This document shows, piece by piece, positions 55,760-64,000 of a DNA stretch of 64,000 nucleotides; positions within the stretch are counted from its first letter, which is position 1, and each line of letters opens with the position of its first letter. The position numbers and the translations under genes were made by a program. Under the pieces are notes generated by a model, which saw only the letters and a program-made list of their open reading frames with translations, was not told the origin of the DNA and searched no databases. Source of the stretch: DATBGO01 sp963840095 (GTDB lineage Bacteria > Actinomycetota > Actinomycetes > Streptosporangiales > Streptosporangiaceae); assembly GCA_963840095.1 (NCBI GenBank), contig CAWIXN010000005.1, positions 248,001 through 312,000 of the forward strand. The letters are read 5' to 3'.

Positions 55760-56882
55760 CTGCTGCCTGCTTGGCCAGCTCGGTCTTGATGGTCCCCAGC
55801 AGATCCTCCCAGGATGCGGCGAACTTCGCCACGCCCTCCCGCTCCAGTACCTCGACCACGTCGTCGTAGCCGATGCCGAGCTGCTCCAGGTCCGCGAACA
55901 CCCGGCGGGAGGCCTCATAGGTGCCTGCGATCGTGTTGCCGTGCAGCTGCCCGTGGTCAGCGGTGGCCCGGATGGTCGGCTCCGGCATGGTGTTGACGGT
56001 GTGCGGGGCAACCAGCTCGGTGACGTACATGGTGTCCGGGTAGGCCGGGTCCTTGGTGCTGGTGGATGCCCACAGCGGTCGCTGCAGCCGGGCACCCGCC
56101 TGCTGCAGCGCCGCCCACCGCGGCGATGCCTGGTCGAACCTCTGCTCGAACAGCTCGTAGGCCAGCCGCGCATTGGCGATCGCCGCCTGGCCGCGCAGCG
56201 CCTGGGCCTGCTCGCTGCCGATCTTGTCGAGCCTGCGGTCGACCTCGGTATCCACCCGGCTGACGAAGAACGAAGCCACCGAGGCAATGCCGGACAGGTC
56301 GCGCCCGGCGGCGGCCGCCTGCTCCAGGCCGGCCAGGTAGGCGTCGATCACCTGCCCATATCGCTCCAGCGCGAAGATCAGCGTGACGTTGACGCTGATC
56401 CCCTCGGACAGGGCGGCGGTGATCGCGGGCAGCCCGGCCAGCGTGGCCGGGATCTTGATAAGCAGGTTCGGCCGGTCCACCAGCCACCACAGCGCCCGGG
56501 CCTCGGCGATGGTCTTGGCGGTGTCATTGGCGATCCGCGGATCCACCTCGAGGGAGACCCGCCCGTCCAGCCCGCCGCTGGCGTCGTAAGCCTCGCGCAG
56601 GACGTCACAGGCCCAGCGGATGTCGTAGCTGGTGATCGCCCTGGACGCTTCCCCGAGGTCGACGCCGCGCACCGCCAGGTCGGCCACCTGGCCGTCGTAG
56701 GCCTCGCCGTGCGCCAGGGCGTGCGCGAAGATGGTCGGATTGGAGGTCACGCCGACCACGTGGAAGTCTCGGATCAGGGCCGCGAGATTCCCGGTGGTCA
56801 GCCGCTCCCGGCTGATGTCGTCGAGCCAGACCGCCACGCCAGCGGCGGAAAGCTGTCCCAGAGTGTCGTCGGGCTTGGTCAT
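55749..56882 (-). CDS. tal: Transaldolase
   Basis: This 377-residue long-form transaldolase moves a dihydroxyacetone unit between sugar phosphates. VWLDDISRERL begins the barrel, GVTSNPTIFAHAL follows, the Schiff-base lysine is in NLLIKIPAT near residue 140, and SVNVTLIFALERY is the next strand. It overlaps zwf by 11 bp. A transketolase gene usually precedes it in actinomycetes; here the upstream neighbour is ctaA. Confidence 0.97.
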   Translation of the reverse strand: MTKPDDTLGQLSAAGVAVWLDDISRERLTTGNLAALIRDFHVVGVTSNPTIFAHALAHGEAYDGQVADLAVRGVDLGEASRAITSYDIRWACDVLREAYDASGGLDGRVSLEVDPRIANDTAKTIAEARALWWLVDRPNLLIKIPATLAGLPAITAALSEGISVNVTLIFALERYGQVIDAYLAGLEQAAAAGRDLSGIASVASFFVSRVDTEVDRRLDKIGSEQAQALRGQAAIANARLAYELFEQRFDQASPRWAALQQAGARLQRPLWASTSTKDPAYPDTMYVTELVAPHTVNTMPEPTIRATADHGQLHGNTIAGTYEASRRVFADLEQLGIGYDDVVEVLEREGVAKFAASWEDLLGTIKTELAKQAADES

Positions 56883-56977
56883 GACATCTCCCTTATTGAG
56901 TTCAGTTGCCTGCCGCTGAGCTCACTGGCTCCCTCGTCGTGGCGACCCAGTTTCGACCCTATCCCGGTACGCCGGTC

Positions 56978-58033
56978 CTAATCAGCTGCCACGGATTCGG
57001 CGTCGGCTGCCACGGATTCGGCCGGCTCGGGCAGCGGATCGGGCGGCCCGGCCGCCACACCGCGGTCACGGAGCGCGAATACCAGCCAGAGCATGGTGAC
57101 CCAGATCGCTGTCGAGCCTGCCACGTGCACCCAGACCAGGCCGGCCGGCAGCCCGCTGAAGTACTGCGCGTAGCCGATGCTGCCCTGCACGCCGAGCAGC
57201 ACGACGAGCAGCCAGCCCAGGCGCACCGCCCGGGCCGGTGCCGCGGTCAGCCGCAGCGCCAGCGCCAGCGCGATCGCGAGGCCGCCAAGCAGCCAGCCGA
57301 TGTCGGCGTGCAGCTGGGTGACGGCCGGCAACGACAGGTGGTACCTGGCGACCGAGGCCGCCCCGGCCAGCGGGCCGGTGCCGGTGACCACGGTGCCTGC
57401 GGCGAGCATCACCGTGACCACGGCGAGCACCCCGAACGCGAACAGGCGTAGCTCAGGCCGGACCAGCGGGCGGGCAGGCCCGGTGCCCTCGGTGCAGCGC
57501 ACCTGGAGCGTGACCGCGGCCGCGACCACCGCGATCGACAGCAGGAAGTGCACCGAGACCCAGACCGGGTTGAGCTTGGTCAGCACGACGATGCCGCCGA
57601 TGACCGCCTGTGCGACGATCCCGGCCGGCTGCGCCGAGGCCAGCCAGACCAGGTCGGGCCGGCGACGGCCGCCCGGCCGGTACCGCCAGGCCACCGCGAA
57701 GACGAGGAGGGCGATCAGGAAGACGGCCACGCCGACCAGCCGGTTGCTGAACTCGATCCAGCGGTGGATGAGCGGGTCGCCGGTGGTCCCGCCCGCCGCG
57801 ATGCTGGTGGCCGTGCACCTTGGCCAGTCCGGGCAGCCCAGGCCGGACTGGCTCAGCCGGACGCCCGCGCCGGTCAGCATGATCCCGACCGAGGCCGCCG
57901 TGCCGGCCAGCGCGATCCGCCGCATCGCGACCTGAGACGGCTTGAGCAGCACGTCGGCGCACCGGCGCACCAGGCTGCGGCCGACCGGGCGGGGGGCCGC
58001 AGCGGCGCCATTCGCGGCTAGGTGGGCGGGCAC
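56978..58033 (-). CDS. ctaA: Heme A synthase CtaA (COX15 family)
   Basis: This membrane protein of about 351 residues converts heme O to heme A for cytochrome oxidase. The start of the first domain, VRLSQSGLGCPDWPRC, has the paired cysteine-containing loop and WPRC of the family; haem-ligand histidines include LIHRWIEFSNR and VHFLLS in the first half, and LHADIGW and WVHVAGS in the second. Eight helices are visible. GTG 58033 gives a normal N-terminus; GTG 58090 is an alternative. The C-terminus ends with AESVAAD twice, from a 17-bp repeat (56985 and 57006). ctaB is not adjacent. Confidence 0.94.
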   Translation of the reverse strand: MPAHLAANGAAAAPRPVGRSLVRRCADVLLKPSQVAMRRIALAGTAASVGIMLTGAGVRLSQSGLGCPDWPRCTATSIAAGGTTGDPLIHRWIEFSNRLVGVAVFLIALLVFAVAWRYRPGGRRRPDLVWLASAQPAGIVAQAVIGGIVVLTKLNPVWVSVHFLLSIAVVAAAVTLQVRCTEGTGPARPLVRPELRLFAFGVLAVVTVMLAAGTVVTGTGPLAGAASVARYHLSLPAVTQLHADIGWLLGGLAIALALALRLTAAPARAVRLGWLLVVLLGVQGSIGYAQYFSGLPAGLVWVHVAGSTAIWVTMLWLVFALRDRGVAAGPPDPLPEPAESVAADAESVAAD

Positions 58034-58093
58034 GCACCCATCGTAGGAGCGGGCTGCTCCGGCTGGCACGCCGGGCGGCCGGTCAGGCACTTT

Positions 58094-59089
58094 CTAGCTG
58101 GCCGGCGGGGGCGGGATGGCCGCGGTGACATCCGGTCCAGCGGCGTGCTGGCCGGGCTCGGAGGCCGCGGATTCCGCTCTCGCGGCGGCCCGCGCCGCGG
58201 ATCGGTGGGCGGCACCGGCGCAGGCGACCATCACGCAGCCCACCGCGGCCCACTCGCTGGCGCTCAGCGCCTGGCCGAGCAGGATCAGCCCGACCAGCGC
58301 GGCGACCGCAGGTTCCAGGCTCATCCAGATGCCGAATACGCCAGCGGGGATGCGCCGCAGCGCCTCGAGCTCGAACCGGTACGGGATCACCGATGACAAC
58401 AGCCCGATCGCCGCCCCGCTGGCCAGGACCCCGGGCCGGGCCAGCGAACCGTGAGCCGCGCTCACTGCGGTGGGCGTTACCGCCAGCGCGGCCACGCCCA
58501 TCGCGATCACCAGGCCTGACGATCCGCTGAACCGGCGGCCGGTGGCGGCGCTCAGCAGGATGTAGCCGGCCCAGGCGACCGCCGCCACCAGCGCGAAGAC
58601 GATGCCGGAGATGGCCAGCCCAGTTCCGCCGTGCGGGGCGGCCTGGCCGGCCGCCCGGCTGGTGCCGCCCTGTGACAGCAGCGCGACGCCCGCCCCGGCC
58701 AGGGCCACCCAGAGCAGGTCGACCGGGCGCCTGGACGCGGCGACGGCCACCGCCAGCGGGCCGAGGAACTCTATGGTCACCGCGATCCCGAGCGGGATCC
58801 TGGCGAACGACTGGTAGATCGAGTAGTTCATGATGGCGAGCGTCAGGCCGAACGTGACGACGACGGCGAGGTCCGGCCAGGCGCGCCTGCGGGCCATCGC
58901 CCGCAGCGCTCCGGCCAGCCCGCGGGCCCCGAACACCCCGAGCAGCGCGGCCGCCGACCACAGTCGCAGCCCAGTGACCGCCGCGGGCGCGGCCTGGCTG
59001 AAGAGCCTGGTGGCCAGGCCGGCGCCCAGCTGGACGGAGATGATCCCGGTCAGCACCAGGGCCGACGGCGGCACCGCGTGCAGCGGCAC
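58094..59089 (-). CDS. EamA-family transporter (RhtA-like)
   Basis: This 331-residue protein with ten hydrophobic segments arranged as two EamA repeats resembles the drug/metabolite transporter RhtA, an amino acid (threonine/homoserine) exporter. Conserved spots are VQLGAGLATRLF, IEFLGPLAVAV, SSVIPYRFELEALRRI and SLEPAVAALVGLILLGQ. The GTG at 59089 is preferred; GTG 59074 is also possible. The Ala-rich C-terminal tail is about 45 residues. It sits between ctaA and an ABC permease gene, all in one direction. Confidence 0.88.
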   Translation of the reverse strand: MPLHAVPPSALVLTGIISVQLGAGLATRLFSQAAPAAVTGLRLWSAAALLGVFGARGLAGALRAMARRRAWPDLAVVVTFGLTLAIMNYSIYQSFARIPLGIAVTIEFLGPLAVAVAASRRPVDLLWVALAGAGVALLSQGGTSRAAGQAAPHGGTGLAISGIVFALVAAVAWAGYILLSAATGRRFSGSSGLVIAMGVAALAVTPTAVSAAHGSLARPGVLASGAAIGLLSSVIPYRFELEALRRIPAGVFGIWMSLEPAVAALVGLILLGQALSASEWAAVGCVMVACAGAAHRSAARAAARAESAASEPGQHAAGPDVTAAIPPPPAS

Positions 59090-59123
59090 CGGCGGCCGGC
59101 GCCGCGGCGGCGCGGTAACGGCC

Positions 59124-59909
59124 CTACTCCCAACGGAAGGTGCGCATCGCCAGCGCGGTCCCCGCCGCGGCCCACACGACCAGGGTGGCCAGGTCAGCCA
59201 CCGGCAGCCCGGAGCCATGCTGCAGTACCGAGCGCAGCCCGTCCGACAGCGCCCCGGGCGGCAGCAGGCGCAGCACCGGCTGCGTGGCGGCCGGGAACTT
59301 CGTCAGCGGGAAGACCATCCCGCCGATTCCCAGCATCACCAGGTAGACGAGGTTAGCGGCGGCCAGCGTCGCCTCGGCCCGCAGCGTGCCCGCCATCAGC
59401 AGGGCCAGCCCGCTGAACGCCGCCGTGCCCGCGAGGATGAGCAGCACCGTCCAGGGGAGTGCCGCCCCGCCCACGTGCGGGTGCCAGCCGATGGCGAGGC
59501 CCACGGCCACGATCACCACCGCCTGGCCGAGTTCCACGACCGCGACGGTGACCGTCTTCGCGGCGATCAGCCCGCGACGCGACAGTGGCGTGGCGCCGAG
59601 CCGCTTCAGCACGCCGTACCTGCGCTCGAATCCGGTCGCGATCGCCTGGCTCGTGAACGCCGTCGACATCACCGCGAGCGCCAGGATGCCGGGCGCGAGG
59701 AAATCGATCCGGCTGCCCGCCCCGAAGTTAACCAGCGGCTCCTTGCTGAACGCGGTGAGCAGCAGCACCGGGATGATGAGCGTCAGCAGGAGCTGCTCGC
59801 CATTGCGCACCAGCGTCCTGAGTTCCAGGCCCGCCTGCGCGGTGATCATCGCGGGCAGTGGTGCCGCGCCGGGAGCCGGCCCGGGCCATTCGGCGGCGAT
59901 GTCCGTCAC
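59124..59909 (-). CDS. ABC-2 type transporter permease
   Basis: This 261-residue permease with six hydrophobic segments contains RRYGVLKRLGATPLSR, typical of ABC-2 permeases. GTG 59909 overlaps the ATPase stop by four bases. With the ATPase it forms an exporter that in many actinomycetes lies beside ctaA and the suf genes. The substrate is unknown. Confidence 0.9.
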   Translation of the reverse strand: MTDIAAEWPGPAPGAAPLPAMITAQAGLELRTLVRNGEQLLLTLIIPVLLLTAFSKEPLVNFGAGSRIDFLAPGILALAVMSTAFTSQAIATGFERRYGVLKRLGATPLSRRGLIAAKTVTVAVVELGQAVVIVAVGLAIGWHPHVGGAALPWTVLLILAGTAAFSGLALLMAGTLRAEATLAAANLVYLVMLGIGGMVFPLTKFPAATQPVLRLLPPGALSDGLRSVLQHGSGLPVADLATLVVWAAAGTALAMRTFRWE

Positions 59910-60835
59910 GAGCGCAGCTCCCGTCCGGTCAGCTCGAGGAAGACGTCTTCCAGCGTCCGGCTCTCGATCCGCAGGCTCTGCGGCAGCGCCCCCCGCTCGG
60001 CGCACCAGGCCGTGACCGCCGCGACCAGCTGGGGATCCACCTGATCGGGGACCTCGACCACGTAGTGCCCGGCCGGCGACTCCTTCACCATGCTGGCCGG
60101 CGGGAGCGCGGCCAGCAGGTCGTCGGTATCGAGGCCGCTCTCGGCACGGAACCTGAGCTGCCCGGCCGTACCGGTGAGCTCGGCAGGCGTGCCCGCGGCC
60201 ACCTGCGCCCCGTGGTCCACGATGACGACGTGGTCGGCCAGCCGTTCCGCCTCGTCCATGTGATGCGTGGTCAGGATCACCCCGGCGCCGGCCGCCCGCA
60301 GTCCGGTGATCAGGTCCCAGGTCGCATGCCTGGCCTGCGGGTCCAGGCCGGCGGTGGGCTCGTCAAGGAACACCAGCTCAGGCCGGCCGATGACCGCGGC
60401 GGCCAGGGACAGGCGCTGCTGCTGCCCGCCGGACAGCCGCTTGAACGGCGTCCGCGCCGAGCCCTCGAGCCCGAGCCTGCGCAGCAGCAGCGCGGGCTCG
60501 ATCGGGTGCGCGTAGAAGCGGGCCAGCACGTGCAGGTACTCGCCCGCCCGGGCCGCGGTCGGGATGCCGCCAGCCTGCAGCATCACGCCGATCTTCGGCC
60601 GCAGCGCGCGAGCGTCGGCCACCGGATCGAGGCCGAGCACCCGGACCGTGCCCGAGTCGGGCCGCCGGTATCCTTCGCAGATCTCGACCGTCGTGGTCTT
60701 GCCCGCCCCATTGGGCCCGAGGATGGCGGTCACCTGCCCGCGCTCGGCGCGCAGCGAAAGGTCAGTCAGCGCGGCCGTGGCGCCGTAGTTCTTGGCCAGC
60801 CTGTCGATCTGGAGGGCGGCCGGGGCAGTGCACAC
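59906..60835 (-). CDS. ABC transporter ATP-binding protein
   Basis: This 309-residue ATPase has Walker A GPNGAGKTTTVE, signature LSGGQQQRLS, Walker B LVFLDEPT and the switch His in LTTHHMDEA. A C-terminal domain of about 90 residues follows, as in DrrA-like exporters. GTG 60835 starts the short N-terminus. The conserved place beside ctaA suggests a role near respiratory or cluster assembly genes, but that is weak evidence. Confidence 0.93.
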   Translation of the reverse strand: MCTAPAALQIDRLAKNYGATAALTDLSLRAERGQVTAILGPNGAGKTTTVEICEGYRRPDSGTVRVLGLDPVADARALRPKIGVMLQAGGIPTAARAGEYLHVLARFYAHPIEPALLLRRLGLEGSARTPFKRLSGGQQQRLSLAAAVIGRPELVFLDEPTAGLDPQARHATWDLITGLRAAGAGVILTTHHMDEAERLADHVVIVDHGAQVAAGTPAELTGTAGQLRFRAESGLDTDDLLAALPPASMVKESPAGHYVVEVPDQVDPQLVAAVTAWCAERGALPQSLRIESRTLEDVFLELTGRELRS

Positions 60836-60870
60836 GCTCGCGAGTCTAGGCGCGACCGCGGGGGCGGTGG

Positions 60871-61638
60871 TCAGCCGCCCGGAGTCCTGACCATCCGGGC
60901 GGCCTCAACGAGCGCGGTGAACAACCGCAGATCGTCGCCGGCCTCGGGGTGCCACTGGACGGCCAGGCCGAATGGGCACTGGCTCGGGTCGATCTCGAAG
61001 GCTTCCACCGTGCCGTCCGTCGCCCAGGCCGTCGCGGTCAGGCCGGCGCCCAGCCGGTTGATGCCCTGATGATGGTGGGTCGGCACGTCAGTGTCGAGAT
61101 GCACGTCCAGGTCGGTATGGCCGAGGATGTCGGCCAGGCGGCTGCCCGGCGCCACCTTGACCTGGTGCGAGCCGAAAGCGCCGGGCTTGGGCGCATGCTC
61201 GTCGTGGCCGACCACATCCGGCAGGTGCTGGTGCAGGCTGCCGCCGAGGGCCACGTTGATCAGCTGCATGCCGCGGCATATCCCCAGTATCGGCATCCCC
61301 GCCGCCAGCGCCGTCTCGAGCAGCGCTAGCTCAGCGGCGTCCCGGTCCTCGCGGACCGAGGCGGTCTCCGGCCCGCGCTGCGCGCCGTAGCGGGCCGGAT
61401 CGATGTCGCCGCCGCCGGACAGCACCAGGCAGTCCAGCCTGGCCAGGGCGTCCTCGATACCGGCCGTGGGCGGCAGCAGCACCGGGATCCCGCCGGCGTG
61501 GGCGACCCGGTCCGGGTAGCGCCGCGGCAGCACCATCGCCTCCATGTCCCAGACTCCCCAGCGCGCCTGCTCGCAGTAGGCGCTGATACCGACCAGGGGA
61601 GTGCCTGAGCGCTCACCCCGGCCGCCTGCCTCGGCCAC
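60871..61638 (-). CDS. Gamma-glutamyl-gamma-aminobutyrate hydrolase (PuuD-like)
   Basis: This 255-residue class I amidotransferase fold has an intact triad: the nucleophile Cys in GICRGMQLINVALGG, and His and Glu in AVQWHPE; THHHQGINRLG is also typical. PuuD releases GABA from gamma-glutamyl-GABA in polyamine breakdown. GTG 61638 is chosen because AGAGGGG stands just upstream; longer in-frame starts exist. It follows the SDR and aldehyde dehydrogenase genes in the same direction. A paralogue with a destroyed triad lies at 2018-2845. Confidence 0.92.
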   Translation of the reverse strand: MAEAGGRGERSGTPLVGISAYCEQARWGVWDMEAMVLPRRYPDRVAHAGGIPVLLPPTAGIEDALARLDCLVLSGGGDIDPARYGAQRGPETASVREDRDAAELALLETALAAGMPILGICRGMQLINVALGGSLHQHLPDVVGHDEHAPKPGAFGSHQVKVAPGSRLADILGHTDLDVHLDTDVPTHHHQGINRLGAGLTATAWATDGTVEAFEIDPSQCPFGLAVQWHPEAGDDLRLFTALVEAARMVRTPGG

Positions 61639-61759
61639 CAGAACCCCTCTTTCTGCCTGTCTCACCCGGCGGTTGCCGCCCGGTGGTTCCTGCCCTGTCA
61701 CAGCATCCGTCGCTGCGGTATGCGACCGCGACGTCACTGCGCGTTCTTGGCTGGGCGCG

Positions 61760-62524
61760 TCACAAGGGTGTCACATACGCGCCGGAGATGCCGCCATCCA
61801 CCAAAAAGGACGACGCGGTGATGAACGAGGAATCGTCGCTGGCCAGGAAGGCCACGGCGGCCGCGATCTCTTCCGGCTCGGCAAACCGGCCGATCGGGAC
61901 GTGCACCAGCCGCCTGGCCGCCCGCTCGGGGTCCTTGGCAAACAGCTCGCGCAGCAGCGGCGTATTCACCGGGCCCGGGCACAGCGCATTCACCCTGATG
62001 CCCTCGCGCGCGAACTGGATGCCGAGTTCCCGGCTCATGGCCAGGACGCCGCCCTTGGACGCGGTGTAGGAGATCTGCGAGGTGGCGGCGCCGAGCACCG
62101 CGACGAACGAGGCGGTGTTGATGATCGACCCCTTGCCCTGGCGCTGCATGTAAGGGATCACGTACTTGCAGCCGAGATAGACCGAGGTCAGGTTGACCTC
62201 CTGGACGTGGCGCCAGGCATCCAGGCCGGTGGACAGGATGGAGTCATCCTCGGGGGGCGAGATGCCCGCGTTGTGAAAGGCGATGTCGATGCGCCCGTAG
62301 CGCTCCGCCACGGTCGCATACAGCCGCTGAACGTCATCCTGGCGGGCCACATCGGCGGCGATGAACAGCCCCCCGACCTCCTCCGCCGCGGTCTTGCCCG
62401 CTCCCTCGTCGACATCGACCGCCACGACCCGGGCGCCCTCGGCGGCGAGCCGCCGCGCGCTGGCCAGGCCGATGCCGCTGCCGGCGCCGGTGATGACGGC
62501 GACGCGGTCCTGCAGACGCTGCAT
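61760..62524 (-). CDS. SDR-family oxidoreductase
   Basis: This 254-residue short-chain dehydrogenase has the cofactor motif TGAGSGIG at residue 13, an Asp after the second strand (VAVDVDEG) favouring NAD, NAG in HNAGIS, and the catalytic YTASK at about residue 153 with its Ser upstream. The C-terminus FLVDGGISGAYVTPL is typical of glucose-1-dehydrogenase-like SDRs. It lies between the aldehyde dehydrogenase and hydrolase genes. Its role there, perhaps on an alcohol or aldehyde in amine breakdown, is inferred. Confidence 0.93.
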   Translation of the reverse strand: MQRLQDRVAVITGAGSGIGLASARRLAAEGARVVAVDVDEGAGKTAAEEVGGLFIAADVARQDDVQRLYATVAERYGRIDIAFHNAGISPPEDDSILSTGLDAWRHVQEVNLTSVYLGCKYVIPYMQRQGKGSIINTASFVAVLGAATSQISYTASKGGVLAMSRELGIQFAREGIRVNALCPGPVNTPLLRELFAKDPERAARRLVHVPIGRFAEPEEIAAAVAFLASDDSSFITASSFLVDGGISGAYVTPL

Positions 62525-62568
62525 TCGACTCTCACTCCCTGTAATTCAGGTGCGGCAATGAACAGGCT

Positions 62569-63933
62569 CTATTCAGGTGCGGCGATGAATACGTTCTTCA
62601 CCTCGGTAAACGAGTCGGGCGCGTCCGGCCCGAGCTCGCGGCCGAGGCCCGATTGCTTGAAACCGCCGAACGGCGTCCAGTAGCGCACCGAGGCGTGCGA
62701 GTTCACCGACAGGTTGCCGGTCTCGACCGCCCGGGCCACCCGGATGGCCCGGCCGACGTCGCTGGTCCAGATCGACCCGGACAGCCCGTAGTCGGTGTCG
62801 TTGGCGATCCGAACCGCGTCGGCCTCGTCCTCGAACGGGGTGACGGTGACGACCGGGCCGAACACCTCCTCGGTGTAGGCCGGGTCCGTGGCGGTGACCG
62901 GCGCGAGCACCGTGGGCGGGAACCAGAACCCAGCACCCTCAGGTGCGCTGCCGCGGAAGGCGACCGGCGCGCCGTCCGGCACGTATGACGCCACGTGCGC
63001 CCGGTGCGCAGCCGAGATCAGCGGGCCCATCTCAGTGCTCGCCGAGGCGGGATCGCCAACCTTGACGCCGGCCACTGCGGGCTCGAGCAGCTCCATGAAG
63101 CGATCGAAGACCGAGCGCTGCACCAGGATCCTGGACCGGGCGCAGCAATCCTGCCCGGCATTGTCGAACACCGCGTAGGGAGCGGTCGCCGCCGCCTGCT
63201 CGAGATCGGAATCGGCGAACACGATGTTGGCGCTCTTGCCGCCGAGTTCCAGGGTGAGCCGCTTGACGTGGCGCGAGCACCCCGCCATCACCTGGCGGCC
63301 GACCTCGGTGGATCCGGTAAATACGATTTTCCTGACGGCCGGGTGATCGACCAGCCGCTGGCCGACCACGCTGCCCTTGCCCGGCAGCACCTGGAACACG
63401 CCGTCGGGGAGGCCCGCCTGCGCGGCCAGCTCGCCGATCCTGATCGCGGTCAGCGGCGTCATCTCGGCCGGCTTGGCGAGCACCGTGTTGCCCGCCGCCA
63501 GGGCGGGGGCCATCCCCCAGGCGAGGATCGGCATCGGGAAGTTCCACGGCACGATCAGCCCGACCACGCCCACCGGCTCGTGGAAGGTGACGTTCAGCCC
63601 CCCGGCCACCGGGATTTGCCTGCCGCACAGCCGTTCAGGCGCGGCCGCGTAGTAGTTGAGCACGTCACGGACGTGCTCAGCCTCCCACCGGGCCTGGCCG
63701 AGCGGATGACCCGACCCGGCGATCTCGAGCGTGGTCAGCTCGTCGGCGTCCGACTCGACGGCGGCGGCGAACGCGCGCAGCAGGGCGGCCCGCTGGCCCG
63801 GGGCGATCGCGCGCCAGCCCGCCTGCGCCGCGGCGGCCCGCTCGATGGCGGCGTCAGTCTGCTCCGCCGAGGTGAGCGCGACCGTGCGAACGGCTTCCTC
63901 GGTGGCGGGGTTGATGACGGTGAACTCAGACAT
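62569..63933 (-). CDS. Aldehyde dehydrogenase family protein
   Basis: This 454-residue NAD(P)-dependent enzyme contains VPWNFPMPILAW near residue 120, FTGSTEVGRQV, the catalytic Glu in LELGGKSANIVF and the catalytic Cys in AGQDCCARSR (two adjacent cysteines). The C-terminal PFGGFKQSGLGRELG is conserved. It is about 25-30 residues shorter at the N-terminus than most. Between a glutamine-synthetase-like gene and a PuuD-like gene, it fits oxidation of a gamma-glutamyl-aminoaldehyde or a similar compound. Confidence 0.93.
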   Translation of the reverse strand: MSEFTVINPATEEAVRTVALTSAEQTDAAIERAAAAQAGWRAIAPGQRAALLRAFAAAVESDADELTTLEIAGSGHPLGQARWEAEHVRDVLNYYAAAPERLCGRQIPVAGGLNVTFHEPVGVVGLIVPWNFPMPILAWGMAPALAAGNTVLAKPAEMTPLTAIRIGELAAQAGLPDGVFQVLPGKGSVVGQRLVDHPAVRKIVFTGSTEVGRQVMAGCSRHVKRLTLELGGKSANIVFADSDLEQAAATAPYAVFDNAGQDCCARSRILVQRSVFDRFMELLEPAVAGVKVGDPASASTEMGPLISAAHRAHVASYVPDGAPVAFRGSAPEGAGFWFPPTVLAPVTATDPAYTEEVFGPVVTVTPFEDEADAVRIANDTDYGLSGSIWTSDVGRAIRVARAVETGNLSVNSHASVRYWTPFGGFKQSGLGRELGPDAPDSFTEVKNVFIAAPE

Positions 63934-63944
63934 CTGGCGCCGTC

Positions 63945-64000
63945 CTAGAGGCGCTCGAAGCAGCGCTGCAGCTCCCAGTCGGTCACCGCGGCATCATAAG
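63945..64000 (-). CDS. Glutamine-synthetase-like protein, C-terminal fragment
   Basis: Only the last 18 codons are in the window. They read YDAAVTDWELQRCFERL and stop at TAG 63945-63947; this resembles the C-terminal end of glutamine synthetase family proteins (V-T-x-W-E followed by a basic/aromatic helix). It lies 11 bases upstream of the aldehyde dehydrogenase ATG. Given its neighbours, a gamma-glutamyl-polyamine synthetase (GlnA3-like) is the natural guess. The call rests on a very short piece. Confidence 0.55.
   Translation of the reverse strand, partial: YDAAVTDWELQRCFERL

Overview
High-GC actinomycete chromosome. The marker genes whiA, rbpA, a WhiB-type regulator, lsr2, a garA/ftsR block, ergothioneine genes, opcA and an HpnB-type hopanoid glycosyltransferase all point to Actinomycetota. 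A Streptosporangiales-like soil actinomycete fits, but the order is inference. No rRNA, tRNA, CRISPR array, transposase or phage gene was recognised, so most of the window reads as core chromosome with some unusual accessory pieces.

Layout. 0-8.4 kb holds a flavohemoglobin, a glutamine-amidotransferase-like protein lacking its catalytic cysteine, CcdA, a DUF1707 membrane protein, a MetE-like methyltransferase, an MFS transporter and a flavin disulfide reductase. 8.5-13 kb is an ergothioneine operon, egtA-egtB-egtC/egtD, in which egtC and egtD form one uninterrupted reading frame. 13-18 kb has an S-adenosylmethionine decarboxylase divergent from a tight operon of a BpsA-like branched-polyamine synthase, a GNAT acyltransferase, an FkbH-like HAD protein and an acyl carrier protein, followed by a thiolase. 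This is the best candidate for an undescribed pathway. 18-23 kb holds low-complexity repeats, a secreted repeat protein, a CDP-alcohol phosphatidyltransferase and a nucleotidyltransferase/pseudo-phosphomannomutase. 23.6-29.8 kb matches the mycobacterial Rv1827-Rv1832 order (garA, ftsR, bifunctional nuclease, MerR, gcvP), with a glycine riboswitch before gcvP. 29.8-33.4 kb has an ABC exporter, a cupin and an HpnB-like glycosyltransferase. 33.5-42.3 kb is the classical run uvrC-rapZ-yvcK-whiA-gap-pgk-tpiA-secG-rbpA.

42.3-52.6 kb holds glutamate decarboxylase, a frameshifted RibD-like reductase, glgX, a frameshifted AidB-like acyl-CoA dehydrogenase, cysH, a small Cys/His-rich protein, a WhiB protein, a hypothetical protein, lsr2 and an acetate transporter. 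53-61 kb carries opcA, zwf, tal, ctaA, an EamA transporter and an ABC exporter; tkt, ctaB and pgl, common neighbours elsewhere, are absent. 60.9-64 kb looks like a polyamine/GABA catabolic operon: the end of a glutamine-synthetase-like gene, aldehyde dehydrogenase, SDR and gamma-glutamyl-GABA hydrolase.

Two polyamine loci therefore share the window, one biosynthetic (13-16.6 kb) and one probably catabolic (60.9-64 kb). Two genes carry clear frameshifts equivalent to one missing base, and a third (hpnB) would regain a normal stop with one added base. Either these are decaying genes or the sequence has single-base omissions in GC runs; fusion and pseudogene calls should be read with that in mind.
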